A stretch of 64,000 nt of DNA from Faecalibacterium sp. An122 (GTDB taxonomy: Bacteria; Bacillota; Clostridia; Oscillospirales; Ruminococcaceae): the NCBI RefSeq assembly GCF_002160895.1, contig NZ_NFLL01000015.1, positions 1 to 64,000 of the forward strand. Direction: 5' to 3'. The translations under genes were made by a program, and so were the position numbers. Numbering within the stretch: position 1 is the first letter of the stretch; each line of letters begins with the position of its first letter. The notes under the pieces were generated by a model, which was not told the origin of the DNA, did not search any database, and saw only the letters and a list, made by a program, of their open reading frames with translations. Below, piece by piece: positions 8,080 to 15,694 of the stretch.

Positions 8080-9348
8080 TCAGTGGAACATCACCCAGAT
8101 GTAGATGTAGGCGGGGATGACAGCGGCCAGGGTGAAGGGGATGCCGATGCGGAAGAAGTCGCTGCTCTTGACCTCGTAGCCGGCGCGGCGCAGGATGCCG
8201 ATGCCGGTGATGTTGGCGGAAGCGCCGATGGGGGTGCAGTTGCCGCCCAGCGTAGCGCCCGACAGCAGGCCGAAGTAGAGGACGGTGGGGTCCACGTTCA
8301 GGGCAGCGGCCAGGCCGGTGACCACCGGCAGCATGGTGGCCACATAGGGGATGTTGTCGATGAAGGCCGAGAACAGCACCGACGCCCAGACAATGACGGT
8401 GTAGATGACGAACAGGCTGCCGCCGCCCATCTGGGCCAGCAGGTTGGCCACAGCGTCCACCACGCCCATGTGGGTGATGCCGCCGATGACCAGGAACAGG
8501 CCGAACAGCAGGCCGATGGTCTCAAAGTCGATGGCCTTGACGGGGCTGATGGCCACCGAGAAGTCCCGGGTCTTGAACAGGGTGTAGATCATGCCCACCA
8601 CCAGCAGGGAGGTGCAGATCAGACCGTTGGTGATGTCGGGCTTGTTGGGGATGAAGGAGGCCGAGATCAGCAGAGCCAGCATGATCACCAGCAGATAGGT
8701 GGGGACAAAGTCGGTGACCTTGGTGCGGGTGGGAGCCTTGGGGATGGGGTTCTTTTCCTTGCGGAACAGCCAGGCCAGAATCAGGGCAGAGGCCAGGGCG
8801 CCCAGCTCCACGGCCCAGAAGATGCTGGGACGGCCGCGGTAGAAGAAAAAGTCCAGGAAGTTCATGTTGGCGTAGGAGCCCAGCATGATGGAGGTGGTGT
8901 CGCCCACCAGGGTGGCCGCACCCTGCAGGTTGGCGGACACCGCCACGCCGATGATGAAGGGGACAGGATTGGTCTTGAGCTTCTTGCAGATCTCCATGGC
9001 GATGGGGGCCACCATCAGGACGGTGGCCACGTTGTCCACAAAGGCCGAGATAACGCCGGCGAACAGAGCCAGCGCCACGGCAGCCATCTGGACGTTGGGG
9101 ACCTTTTCCATAATGAGGTCGGCCAGTAGGGCGGGCATCTTGCTGTCAATGAACAGCTGCACCAGGCCCATGGTGCCGGCGATCATCAGCAGGACATTGA
9201 AGTCGATGGCGCCCACAATCTCGTTGAAGGGCAGCATGCCGGTGGCGATGAAAATAACGGCCGACCCCACGGCAATATAGGGCCGGTATGCGCTGAACAT
9301 CAGCATCAGCGCATAGGTGACGGCGAATAGGATCAAGGCGTAGATCAT
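8080..9348 (-). CDS. ArsB/NhaD-type (SLC13-like) membrane transporter
   Basis: A 422-residue polytopic membrane protein of the ion transporter superfamily that includes ArsB, NhaD and citrate carriers. It shows two related halves, each with a re-entrant-type motif: FVDNVATVLMVAP in the first half, FIDNIPYVATMLPVV and GGNCTPIGASANI in the second. About 11-12 membrane segments are visible. The substrate cannot be read from the sequence; a sodium/proton or anion exchange role is equally possible. The start at 9348 gives the typical MIYALILFAVTYAL beginning; an upstream ATG at 9420 would add 24 polar residues. It forms its own transcription unit. Confidence 0.8.
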   Translation of the reverse strand: MIYALILFAVTYALMLMFSAYRPYIAVGSAVIFIATGMLPFNEIVGAIDFNVLLMIAGTMGLVQLFIDSKMPALLADLIMEKVPNVQMAAVALALFAGVISAFVDNVATVLMVAPIAMEICKKLKTNPVPFIIGVAVSANLQGAATLVGDTTSIMLGSYANMNFLDFFFYRGRPSIFWAVELGALASALILAWLFRKEKNPIPKAPTRTKVTDFVPTYLLVIMLALLISASFIPNKPDITNGLICTSLLVVGMIYTLFKTRDFSVAISPVKAIDFETIGLLFGLFLVIGGITHMGVVDAVANLLAQMGGGSLFVIYTVIVWASVLFSAFIDNIPYVATMLPVVTGLAAALNVDPTVLYFGLLSGATLGGNCTPIGASANITGIGILRRAGYEVKSSDFFRIGIPFTLAAVIPAYIYIWVMFH

Positions 9349-9483
9349 GGGAATACCAACTCTCTCTTTCCGGCCCGGCGGGCCTCGCAATGTGCTTGGT
9401 CGTGGCGCCATATCCCCCAAAGGAATACGGGGCCTTCATCCGGCGCGCAGCGGCTGCTTTGCGCCACGGAAACGTCAGTGAAT

Positions 9484-9512
9484 ATGTTACAATGAAACCC
9501 GCGAAAAGTCAA
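9484..9512 (-). promoter_or_regulatory. Promoter of the ArsB/NhaD-type gene
   Basis: Minus strand: TTGACT (9512-9507), 17-bp spacer, TAACAT (9489-9484). It gives an untranslated leader of about 130 bases. Short open frames across 9513-9700 look accidental. Confidence 0.6.
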
Positions 9513-9703
9513 ACGAAATGAGGGGCGGAATGATTCAGAAATGGACAAAATGGGACGGCGCCTATTTTTGCGGCATGGCAGCGTCGTTTTTATTTGGAAC
9601 ACCGCAGCCGGAGGGAAAGCCGAAAGGGGACAAGCGGGGGAATCCGGGCGGATCAGGACACTTTTTCCAAAAGAGACAGCGGATTCTTTGTACAAAAATC
9701 CCT

Positions 9704-9732
9704 TTGATTTCTTGGATGGAATGACCTATAAT
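9704..9732 (+). promoter_or_regulatory. Promoter of the small-ORF/MATE unit
   Basis: TTGATT (9704-9709), 17-bp spacer, perfect TATAAT (9727-9732). Transcription would begin near 9739, immediately before the hairpin at 9743. Confidence 0.75.
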
Positions 9733-9742
9733 AACAGATACA

Positions 9743-9798
9743 ACGTGTAGCTTCCATGCGTAATTCCGGTTGCGTGGAGGCTGCGCGTTTTATTTTTT
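9743..9798 (+). ncRNA. Leader terminator/attenuator hairpin 1
   Basis: Arms 9743-9759 and 9772-9788 pair over 17 positions (with some G-U) around a 12-base loop and are followed by TTTATTTTTT. It looks like a full rho-independent terminator placed between the promoter and the small gene, so most transcripts would stop after about 60 bases unless antitermination occurs. A second hairpin with shared sequence (GTAGC, GCGTAA, TCC, GGCTGCGCG) lies at 10071. Confidence 0.65.
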
Positions 9799-9817
9799 GG
9801 AAAGAGAGGGTCATTGA

Positions 9818-10057
9818 ATGAAACGTGTGCAGGCGGCCTGTATCTGCCAGACGCTGCGCTTTTTGCCGAAGGAGGGATGGAACCGCAGCGAGTCGGCGGT
9901 CCTGGTGCGGCAGGAAGTGGAACAATACAAGAAAAACCTGGAGCGATACCATATTCTCCACAGGATCGTGGAGGAGCAGGAACAGCCGGATGGGTCCATC
10001 CTGGTCAAAATCATCCGGCAGCACAATGCCAGCCCGGTGGGAAACTATCTGGACTGA
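9818..10057 (+). CDS. Small conserved clostridial protein of unknown function
   Basis: A 79-residue soluble protein beginning MKRVQAACICQTL, with charged helical middle (RQEVEQYKKNLERY) and an ending IIRQHNASPVGNYLD. From memory, closely similar short proteins occur in many gut Clostridia, but I know no function. No signal or membrane segment is visible; the CxC near the N-terminus is notable. GAGAGGG lies seven bases before the ATG. It is framed by two related terminator hairpins and followed by the remains of a MATE pump, which suggests it belongs to an inducible efflux unit. It could act as a sensor or as a ribosome-linked leader protein; both are guesses. Confidence 0.75.
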   Translation: MKRVQAACICQTLRFLPKEGWNRSESAVLVRQEVEQYKKNLERYHILHRIVEEQEQPDGSILVKIIRQHNASPVGNYLD

Positions 10058-10070
10058 AATAGACGGAACC

Positions 10071-10120
10071 AGCGCGTAGCCTATGGCGTAAATCCAGCGA
10101 CAGAGGGCTGCGCGCTTTTT
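10071..10120 (+). ncRNA. Attenuator-like hairpin 2, related to hairpin 1
   Basis: AGCGCGTAGCCT pairs with the arm ending GGCTGCGCGCT, followed by TTTTTG. It sits between the small protein and the broken MATE gene. The loop contains GCGTAAATCC, matching GCGTAATTCC in hairpin 1, so the two look like copies of one regulatory element rather than unrelated terminators. Confidence 0.6.
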
Positions 10121-10143
10121 GTGAGGAAGAGGGAAACGTTTTA

Positions 10144-11030
10144 TGGAATAGAACAGTCAATTTCTGGGCACCGAACCGGTGGGCCGTCTGATGAGACGGT
10201 ACGCGGTTCCGTGCATCATTTCTCTGCTGGTAGGCGCATTGTACAACATCGTCGACCAGATTTTCATCGCCAATGCCAGCTATCTGGGGTCCTATGGCAA
10301 TGCTGCGAACACGGTGGTTTTTCCTCTGACGGTGGTGGCGCTGGCCATTGCCGTGATGATCGGAGACGGCTGCTGCGCCTTTGTGAGCATCAGCCTGGGT
10401 CAGGGGGACCAGGCCGCGGCCAAACGCAGTGTGGGGAATGCTGTGGTCATGAGTGTGGCCGGAAGTCTGGTGCTGACAGCGGTGTATCTGCTGCTGCAAA
10501 ACCAGATCATCGCGTTGTTCGGCGGCACGGTCAATGAGGAGACCTTTCAATATTCGCAGGAGTATTTCTTCTATATCAGTCTGGGCATTCCCTTTTATAT
10601 GTTTGGCCAGGCCATGAATCCGGTTATCCGGGCCGACGGAAATCCCCGCTTTGCCATGGCGGCCACCCTGGCCGGAGCTGCCGCCAACATTGTTCTGGAC
10701 CCGATTTTCATTTTTGGGTGCAGGTGGGGAATGATGGGGGCTGCAGTGGCCACTGTGATAGGCCAGGTCATCACCGCAGCACTCTCGGTATGGTATCTCC
10801 TTCATATGCGGCAAATACAGCCCTCCCGGCGGGATTTTCGTCTCAGCCGAGCAGTCTGCGGCCGCACACTGCTGCTGGGAATCACCAGCTTTTTGTCCCA
10901 GATTTCTCTGGTGGCTGCCATGGCGGCCATCAACTATGAAATGGGGCTATGCAAAAAACTATCAGATTTCGCTGGACAGCGGCCTGCTGGGGATTGATGC
11001 CTGTGTAGAGGTGCTGAAAATGCTGTATTG
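10144..11030 (+). pseudogene. Decayed MATE-family efflux pump
   Basis: The N-terminal half of a MATE multidrug/sodium antiporter is clear: FLGTEPVGRLMRRYAVP, then IVDQIFIANASYLG, and membrane segments to about 10940 (SFLSQISLVAAMAAINY). The natural start ATG GAA at 10144 is followed at once by TAG, so codon 3 is a stop; the next in-frame ATG at 10179 would drop the N-terminal segment. After AAINY the MATE homology ends about 180 residues too early, and a different frame (WGYAKNYQISLDSG, to the stop at 11030) takes over, as expected of an internal deletion joining a foreign 3' end I could not identify. The predicted 272-residue product would be half a transporter. Two independent lesions make this a pseudogene with good confidence. 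Confidence 0.8.
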
Positions 11031-11056
11031 AGAACCAGCGGGTCTGGAGGGAGCGC

Positions 11057-11091
11057 AGGGCGGCAGCCGGAAAGGCTGCCGCCCTCTTTTT
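11057..11091 (+). terminator. Terminator after the MATE pseudogene
   Basis: AGGGCGGCAGCC, five-base loop, GGCTGCCGCCCT, then CTTTTT. Confidence 0.85.
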
Positions 11092-11102
11092 GGGTCCAGA
11101 CG

Positions 11103-11139
11103 AAAAAAGCCGCCGCCCGGCGGAAGAAGCCGGCGGCGG
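11103..11139 (-). terminator. Terminator after the PPC-domain gene
   Basis: On the minus strand GCCGCCGG and the complementary GGGCGGC arm pair and are followed by TTTTTTCG. It abuts the plus-strand terminator, so the two units are insulated. Confidence 0.7.
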
Positions 11140-11159
11140 TGATGGGGAAGGCAGGGGCC

Positions 11160-11588
11160 TCAGTCCACGAACTGGAACAGATTCAGGCCCACTTCAGGGC
11201 TGTATTTCCGCTCCACCTGGCCGGACAGAGCCGTCAGGACGAATTCTCCCGTGAGGCTGATGACGCCCCGGTTCAGATGGCCGCCGTGGCAGACGTCCAG
11301 CGTGGGGTTGCCCACCACCATGTGGAGGTGGAAATAAGGCTTTCCCTCCATGGTGGTGACGGTGCCGGTGCAGGAGGCGATTTCAAAGTCGCCGGTGTAG
11401 GTCTGGGACTGATAGGCGAACTGCTGGCGGTCAAAGACCCCCAGGGTTACTTCGCCCACCGCACCGATGCCGGTGATGGTGCCCAGCGTGATCTGCTCCT
11501 TTTCGCAGAGGGCGGCCAGGCTGGCCAGAATTTCCTCCCCGCGGTCGATGCGGAGAAAATAGGTGTTGTCAAATTTGCGGTATTCCAT
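11160..11588 (-). CDS. PPC-domain (DUF296) protein
   Basis: A 142-residue single-domain protein of the plant-and-prokaryote-conserved (PPC/DUF296) family, which forms trimers. Seen are the GTITGIGAVGEVTLG strand-loop, the YFHLHMVVGN segment with the conserved histidines, and a C-terminal GGHLNRGVISLTGEFVLTAL that follows the family pattern. Bacterial members are often called DNA-binding by analogy with plant AT-hook proteins, but this one has no AT hook, and the role is unknown. The His pair suggests a possible metal site. It has its own terminator and no operon partner. Confidence 0.85.
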   Translation of the reverse strand: MEYRKFDNTYFLRIDRGEEILASLAALCEKEQITLGTITGIGAVGEVTLGVFDRQQFAYQSQTYTGDFEIASCTGTVTTMEGKPYFHLHMVVGNPTLDVCHGGHLNRGVISLTGEFVLTALSGQVERKYSPEVGLNLFQFVD

Positions 11589-11850
11589 GTGCAGGTACCT
11601 CTTTTCTGTGGTGTGGGGGCAGCGCCCGCCGGTTTGCTCCCATGATAGGCCACCGGGCGGGAAAAATCAAGGGCACAGCCCAAACCGGCCGCCCCGGCAA
11701 ACAGTGTATCACTCCTGTGTGAGGTGTGCGGTCTGTAGGATCCGGCGCATACACCCGGAGAAGCCGCCGACCGCGCAGCCTGCTTACAATAAATGAAAAA
11801 TCACGTCTGCAAGCTGCTTTTTGCGGGGTGAAAAAAGCTTGTTTTGCCTG

Positions 11851-11887
11851 TTGACAAAGGACGAAAACTGTATTATTATATTAATAC
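11851..11887 (+). promoter_or_regulatory. Promoter and self-operator of the YtrA-type operon
   Basis: TTGACA (11851-11856), 17-bp spacer, TATTAT (11874-11879). GTATTA-TTATAT-TAATAC (11870-11887) is a perfect dyad lying on the -10 box, the position expected for repression by the GntR/YtrA regulator encoded next. 11589-11850 otherwise shows no gene. Confidence 0.7.
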
Positions 11888-11916
11888 AACAACACGAAGC
11901 GAAAGGGAGGCGGCAT

Positions 11917-12285
11917 ATGAAATGGCAGTTTTCCAGTGACGCGCCGATTTATGCGCAGCTGATCGCGCAGATTCAGACGTCGATTGTGTCGGGGGGCCTG
12001 CCGCCGGGGGAGCGATTGCCCTCGGTGCGGGATCTGGCCGCCGAGGCCGGGGTCAACCCCAATACCATGCAGCGGGCCATGACCGAGCTGGAGCGGGAGG
12101 GCCTGGTGTACAGTCAGCGGACGGCGGGGCGGTTTGTGACCGAGGACCGCGCCCGGATCGAGCAGGCGCGCCATCAATGCGCCCGGCGGCAGATCCAGAC
12201 CTTTGTGGAGGGGATGGAACAGCTGGGCTACAGCCGGGAGGAAATCCTCCGGCTGGTGGAGCAGGAAACGAAAGGAGAGAGCTGA
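11917..12285 (+). CDS. GntR-family regulator, YtrA subfamily
   Basis: A 122-residue repressor with an N-terminal winged helix (YAQLIAQIQTSIVSGGLPPGERLPSVRDLAAE, about residues 12-45, then NPNTMQRAMTELEREG) and only a short C-terminal helical dimerisation tail. This small size and the adjacent ABC genes are typical of YtrA regulators, which repress ABC exporters responding to cell-envelope stress or antibiotics. AAAGGGAGG precedes the ATG at 11917; open frame upstream is not used. It is the first gene of a four-gene operon and ends one base before the next ATG. Confidence 0.9.
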   Translation: MKWQFSSDAPIYAQLIAQIQTSIVSGGLPPGERLPSVRDLAAEAGVNPNTMQRAMTELEREGLVYSQRTAGRFVTEDRARIEQARHQCARRQIQTFVEGMEQLGYSREEILRLVEQETKGES

Positions 12286-12984
12286 ATGGCTGTTTTGGAG
12301 TGTACCAATGTGACTAAGCGATACGGCGGGGTGGTGGCCCTGGAGGATGTCAGCCTGACGGTGGAGCCGGGGCGGATTGTGGGGCTTTTGGGGCCCAACG
12401 GCAGCGGCAAAACCACCCTCATCAAGCTGGCCTGCGGCCTGCTGACCCCCACCTCGGGGGAAATTCAGACCTGCGGGCTGAAGCCGGGCCAGCCTGCCAG
12501 CCATGCCCAGATCAGTTATCTGCCCGAGCGGATGGCGGTGCCGGCCTGGATGTCGGTGCGGGATCTTCTGCAGTTTTATCAGGACTTTTATGCAGACTTC
12601 CGCCAGGATGCCGCCCTGCAGATGCTGTCCGACCTGCACATTGACCCGGCCCTGCGGGTGCGGGAGATGAGCAAGGGCAACCGGGAAAAAGTCCAGCTGA
12701 TTCTGGTGATGAGCCGGGCGGCCATGCTGTATCTGCTGGACGAGCCCATCGGCGGGGTGGACCCCGCCACCCGGGACTACATCCTCTCCACCATCATCGG
12801 CAACTATAACCCCGAGGCGGCGGTGATTATCTCCACCCACCTCATCGCCGACGTGGAGAAACTGCTGGATCAGGTGATTTTTCTGAAAAACGGGCAGGTG
12901 GCCCTCCAGTCGGAGGTGGACCAGCTGCGGGAAGAACATGGCATGAGCGTGGACGCGCTGTTCCGGGAGGTGTTCAAATGCTGA
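12286..12984 (+). CDS. ABC transporter ATP-binding protein
   Basis: A 232-residue ATPase. The Walker A motif GPNGSGKTT lies near residues 36-44, the signature region is MSKGNREKVQLIL (a degenerate LSGGQ, as in YtrB/EcsA-type exporters), Walker B is YLLDEPIGGVD and the switch histidine is in STHLI. It energises the permease encoded next, with which it overlaps by seven bases. Members of this type pair with YtrA regulators for drug or peptide efflux or envelope stress defence. Confidence 0.92.
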   Translation: MAVLECTNVTKRYGGVVALEDVSLTVEPGRIVGLLGPNGSGKTTLIKLACGLLTPTSGEIQTCGLKPGQPASHAQISYLPERMAVPAWMSVRDLLQFYQDFYADFRQDAALQMLSDLHIDPALRVREMSKGNREKVQLILVMSRAAMLYLLDEPIGGVDPATRDYILSTIIGNYNPEAAVIISTHLIADVEKLLDQVIFLKNGQVALQSEVDQLREEHGMSVDALFREVFKC

Positions 12985-13742
12985 TCAAACTGATGAAACA
13001 GGAGTTCCGGGCCACCGCCCGGATGATGATTCCCATGTATCTGGTGATGCTGGCCCTGGCCGTGGGAGCCCGGTTTTTCATCGATAACCTGGGCGACCTG
13101 GGCGACCTGCTGACCGCCCTGTGCATCCTGGCGGTGATGGCCTGCATCCTGGTGAATGTGGCGGCCATGATTTTGCGGTTCAAGCAGAACCTGCTGGGGG
13201 ACGAGGGCTACCTGATGCTCACCCTGCCGGTGACGGTGCACCAGCACCTGTGGGCCAAGCTGGTGACGGCGGTGGTATGGTTCGCCGGGACCCTGGCCAT
13301 GAGCCTGGTCTCCCTGTGCATTCTGGTGGACAGAACCGACTTTACCATGGGGGCCGCTGGAATCCAGGTGGGCGTTCCGCTGGTGAGCATCCATGGGGTG
13401 GCGGTGTCCTTCCCGGACAATGGGCTGTTCCTGCTGGAACTGGCGGTGCTGGGATTTGTGGCGGGATGCACCCTCTGCCTCCAGTTTTACGCCGCCCTGG
13501 CCGCAGGCCACAGCTTCAGCAGCCATAAAATGGCCCTGTCGGTGGTTTGCTTTGTGCTCCTCAGCATGGCCACCACCGTTTTGACCGAGGTCATGCCCAT
13601 TCCCGAGGTGGAGTTCCATCACAACTGGGTGACGACCTTTCATCTGGCCCTCTGGGTGATTTCGGGCTGCACCGCTGTGGTGGGAGCCATTTATTACGGC
13701 ATCACCGTCTATTTCCTCGAACACCGCCTCAATCTCAGCTGA
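12978..13742 (+). CDS. ABC-2-type permease subunit
   Basis: A 254-residue membrane protein starting MLIKLMKQEFRATARMM, typical of ABC-2 permeases, with six hydrophobic segments: near residues 15-35, 50-75, 95-120, 150-175, 180-200 and 220-245. It would form the membrane channel of the exporter with the preceding ATPase, whose reading frame it overlaps. The substrate is unknown. Confidence 0.85.
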   Translation: MLIKLMKQEFRATARMMIPMYLVMLALAVGARFFIDNLGDLGDLLTALCILAVMACILVNVAAMILRFKQNLLGDEGYLMLTLPVTVHQHLWAKLVTAVVWFAGTLAMSLVSLCILVDRTDFTMGAAGIQVGVPLVSIHGVAVSFPDNGLFLLELAVLGFVAGCTLCLQFYAALAAGHSFSSHKMALSVVCFVLLSMATTVLTEVMPIPEVEFHHNWVTTFHLALWVISGCTAVVGAIYYGITVYFLEHRLNLS

Positions 13743-13762
13743 TGAAAAGGAGGAAAATTCCT

Positions 13763-14611
13763 ATGAAACAAATCCTGTTGTCGGCCGGTTCGGCGGCTTT
13801 GGCGGCGGCGCTGCTGTGCAGCTGTGTGCCTTTCCAGATTGCCAGCAAGGTGCTGGACGAGAGCAACCAGGTCATCGGGCAAGATCTGGAGGATATAGCC
13901 GACTCCATCCAGGCATCCCAGGAGGTTCAGATTTCCGGCCTGACCCGCCGGACCTACACCACCAGCCAGAATATCACCGGGCTGGACGTGGAGAGTCAGG
14001 ATGCCGCCATCCGCATCGAGACGGCGGACGTCAGCCAGGTGGAAGTGGAATATGTGGAGCCGTCGGATCAGACCTTGTACCGATTCTGGGTGGAGGGTTC
14101 CACCCTCAAGATCGAAAAGCGGGGCCAGAGCAACGGCAACCGCTCGGAGGTGGAGACGTCCATGAAGATCACCCTGCCGGCTGGTGCGTACCAGGAAATC
14201 GAGATCCGTGGCACCAACAGCGGCGTCAAGATCCAGGATGTGGAAGTGCAGAGCCTGGAGCTGGAAAACAGCAACAGCAGCGTCAGCCTCAGCGGCCTGA
14301 CGGTGGGAGAGCTGTCGGGCGAAGTGAAAAACGGCGGCGTCAAGGTGTCGGACACCTCCGCCCGGAAGATCGAGCTGGAGCTGAGCAACGGTAGCATTGC
14401 CTTTGACAACGCCCAGGCCGATGACTACGAGTGCGAGGTGTCCAACGGCACCATCAGCGGGACCCTGGCCGGCCGGGAAGAGGACTACAACATCCGCACC
14501 TCGGTGGGGATGGGCAGCAACAACCTGCCCAGCAGTACAAAGACCGGCGCCGGCAAGTCCATTGAGTTCCATGTGGACAACGGAAGCATCAAAGTCCAGT
14601 TTGCGGGTTGA
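13763..14611 (+). CDS. DUF4097-family beta-strand lipoprotein
   Basis: A 282-residue exported protein. The first 20 residues form a signal peptide with a lipobox-like LLCSC, so lipid anchoring is likely. The rest is a run of short beta strands rich in N, S and G (LELENSNSSVSLSGL, VKNGGVKVSDTSA, IELELSNGSIAFD), the repeat style of DUF4097 beta-helix proteins. AAAAGGAGG lies in the 20 bases after the permease stop. Proteins of this kind are common in YtrA/ABC and PspC/LiaF-like stress operons; a role in sensing or protecting the envelope is inference. Confidence 0.85.
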   Translation: MKQILLSAGSAALAAALLCSCVPFQIASKVLDESNQVIGQDLEDIADSIQASQEVQISGLTRRTYTTSQNITGLDVESQDAAIRIETADVSQVEVEYVEPSDQTLYRFWVEGSTLKIEKRGQSNGNRSEVETSMKITLPAGAYQEIEIRGTNSGVKIQDVEVQSLELENSNSSVSLSGLTVGELSGEVKNGGVKVSDTSARKIELELSNGSIAFDNAQADDYECEVSNGTISGTLAGREEDYNIRTSVGMGSNNLPSSTKTGAGKSIEFHVDNGSIKVQFAG

Positions 14612-14640
14612 CCCTCCGGGTTGACTGCGCCCTGTTATTC

Positions 14641-14686
14641 AACAATCCCCCGTCCCTGCGCTTGGCAGAGATGGGGGATTGTTTTG
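14641..14686. terminator. Bidirectional terminator between the ABC operon and the LysR gene
   Basis: AACAATCCCCC and GGGGGATTGTT pair; T-rich tails occur on both sides (TTTTGTTTC on plus, TTGAATAAC on minus). Confidence 0.7.
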
Positions 14687-14688
14687 TT

Positions 14689-15567
14689 TCAGTCCTGGTG
14701 CAGCAGGCGGAATACCTCCCGGTAATAGGGGGCGAAGGCGCTGCCCCGCCGCCACAGAAAGGTGAAGTCGTGGCGGATTTCCCCGTCCTCCAGGGGGATT
14801 TCCGCCAGATCGCCCCGGTCCAGCTCAGCCTGGACCACCGGCTGGTAAAAGAAGGAGATGCCGGCCCCGGCGCAGACCAGGGACTTGATGAGATTGAGGC
14901 TGCCCAGCTCGGTGAGATAGCGGAAGCTGTGCACCGTGAGGTTGCGGGCTTCCAGAGCCTGTTCCAGGACGCCGCGGGTGCCGGAGCCCGGCTCCCGCAC
15001 CAGAAGCCGGGCATCCAGCAGATCGGCCATCCGGCGCACCGGCCCCGGGAACGGATAGTCCGGCGCCGCCACCGGGATGAACCGCTGGGCGCAGTAAACC
15101 AGGCCCTCGTAGACCTGCTGGTCAAAGCTGCCCTCCACAATGGCGAAATCCAGCTCGCCCTGATCCATCAGCCGGAGCAGTTCCTGGGTGTTGGCGGTAA
15201 TCATCCGCAGCTGCAGGGTGGGATCATCGGTCAGCAGCCGCAGCAGGGGAGAGGGCAGCAGGTATTCCCCGATGCTGAGGGTGGCCCCGAACCGCAGATG
15301 CCGCCGGGAATCCATCTGCTGCAGGGCTTCCTGCAGGCGGCGGACATCGTGGCGCATGGTGGCGGCGGTCTGCAAAAACAGCTGTCCCGCCTCGGTCAGC
15401 CGCAGCTGCTTGCCCTCATAGAGAAACAGCCGGGTGCCGTACTGCATTTCCAGGGCGTGGATGTGTTGGGATACCGCCGGCTGGGTGATGTGGAGCAGCT
15501 GGGCGGCCCGGGTGAAGTTCATGGTTTCGCAGACCGTCAGAAAGGTCTCGACGCGGAAATCCAGCAT
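14689..15567 (-). CDS. LysR-family regulator of the adjacent YeiH-type gene
   Basis: A 292-residue LysR-type activator. The N-terminal helix-turn-helix reads FLTVCETMNFTRAAQLLHIT then QPAVSQHIHALE (residues about 6-40). The C-terminal type-2 periplasmic-like effector domain spans about 90-290. Divergent placement next to a YeiH/UPF0324 exporter is a conserved arrangement (CysL/YeiE-type), often tied to sulfur compounds or organic acids. The inducer is unknown. An inverted repeat in the shared intergenic stretch is the likely binding site. Confidence 0.88.
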   Translation of the reverse strand: MLDFRVETFLTVCETMNFTRAAQLLHITQPAVSQHIHALEMQYGTRLFLYEGKQLRLTEAGQLFLQTAATMRHDVRRLQEALQQMDSRRHLRFGATLSIGEYLLPSPLLRLLTDDPTLQLRMITANTQELLRLMDQGELDFAIVEGSFDQQVYEGLVYCAQRFIPVAAPDYPFPGPVRRMADLLDARLLVREPGSGTRGVLEQALEARNLTVHSFRYLTELGSLNLIKSLVCAGAGISFFYQPVVQAELDRGDLAEIPLEDGEIRHDFTFLWRRGSAFAPYYREVFRLLHQD

Positions 15568-15591
15568 GGTACAGCCTCCTTTGAATCAATT

Positions 15592-15656
15592 ATAACAAAA
15601 CGTTATCGAAAAATAAAGAAGCATCATTTTACATAATGCTGAATTGGGAGTATATT
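15592..15656 (+). promoter_or_regulatory. LysR box and promoter of the YeiH-type gene
   Basis: ATAAC-AAAAC-GTTAT (15592-15606) is a perfect dyad with the T-N11-A pattern of LysR boxes. The promoter follows: TTTACA (15628-15633), 17-bp spacer, TATATT (15651-15656). The dyad centre lies about 50 bp upstream of the probable start, as expected for an activator. Confidence 0.65.
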
Positions 15657-15694
15657 GGTGCTGTTGTGTGATTGATTGGAAAGGAAGGAATCTT

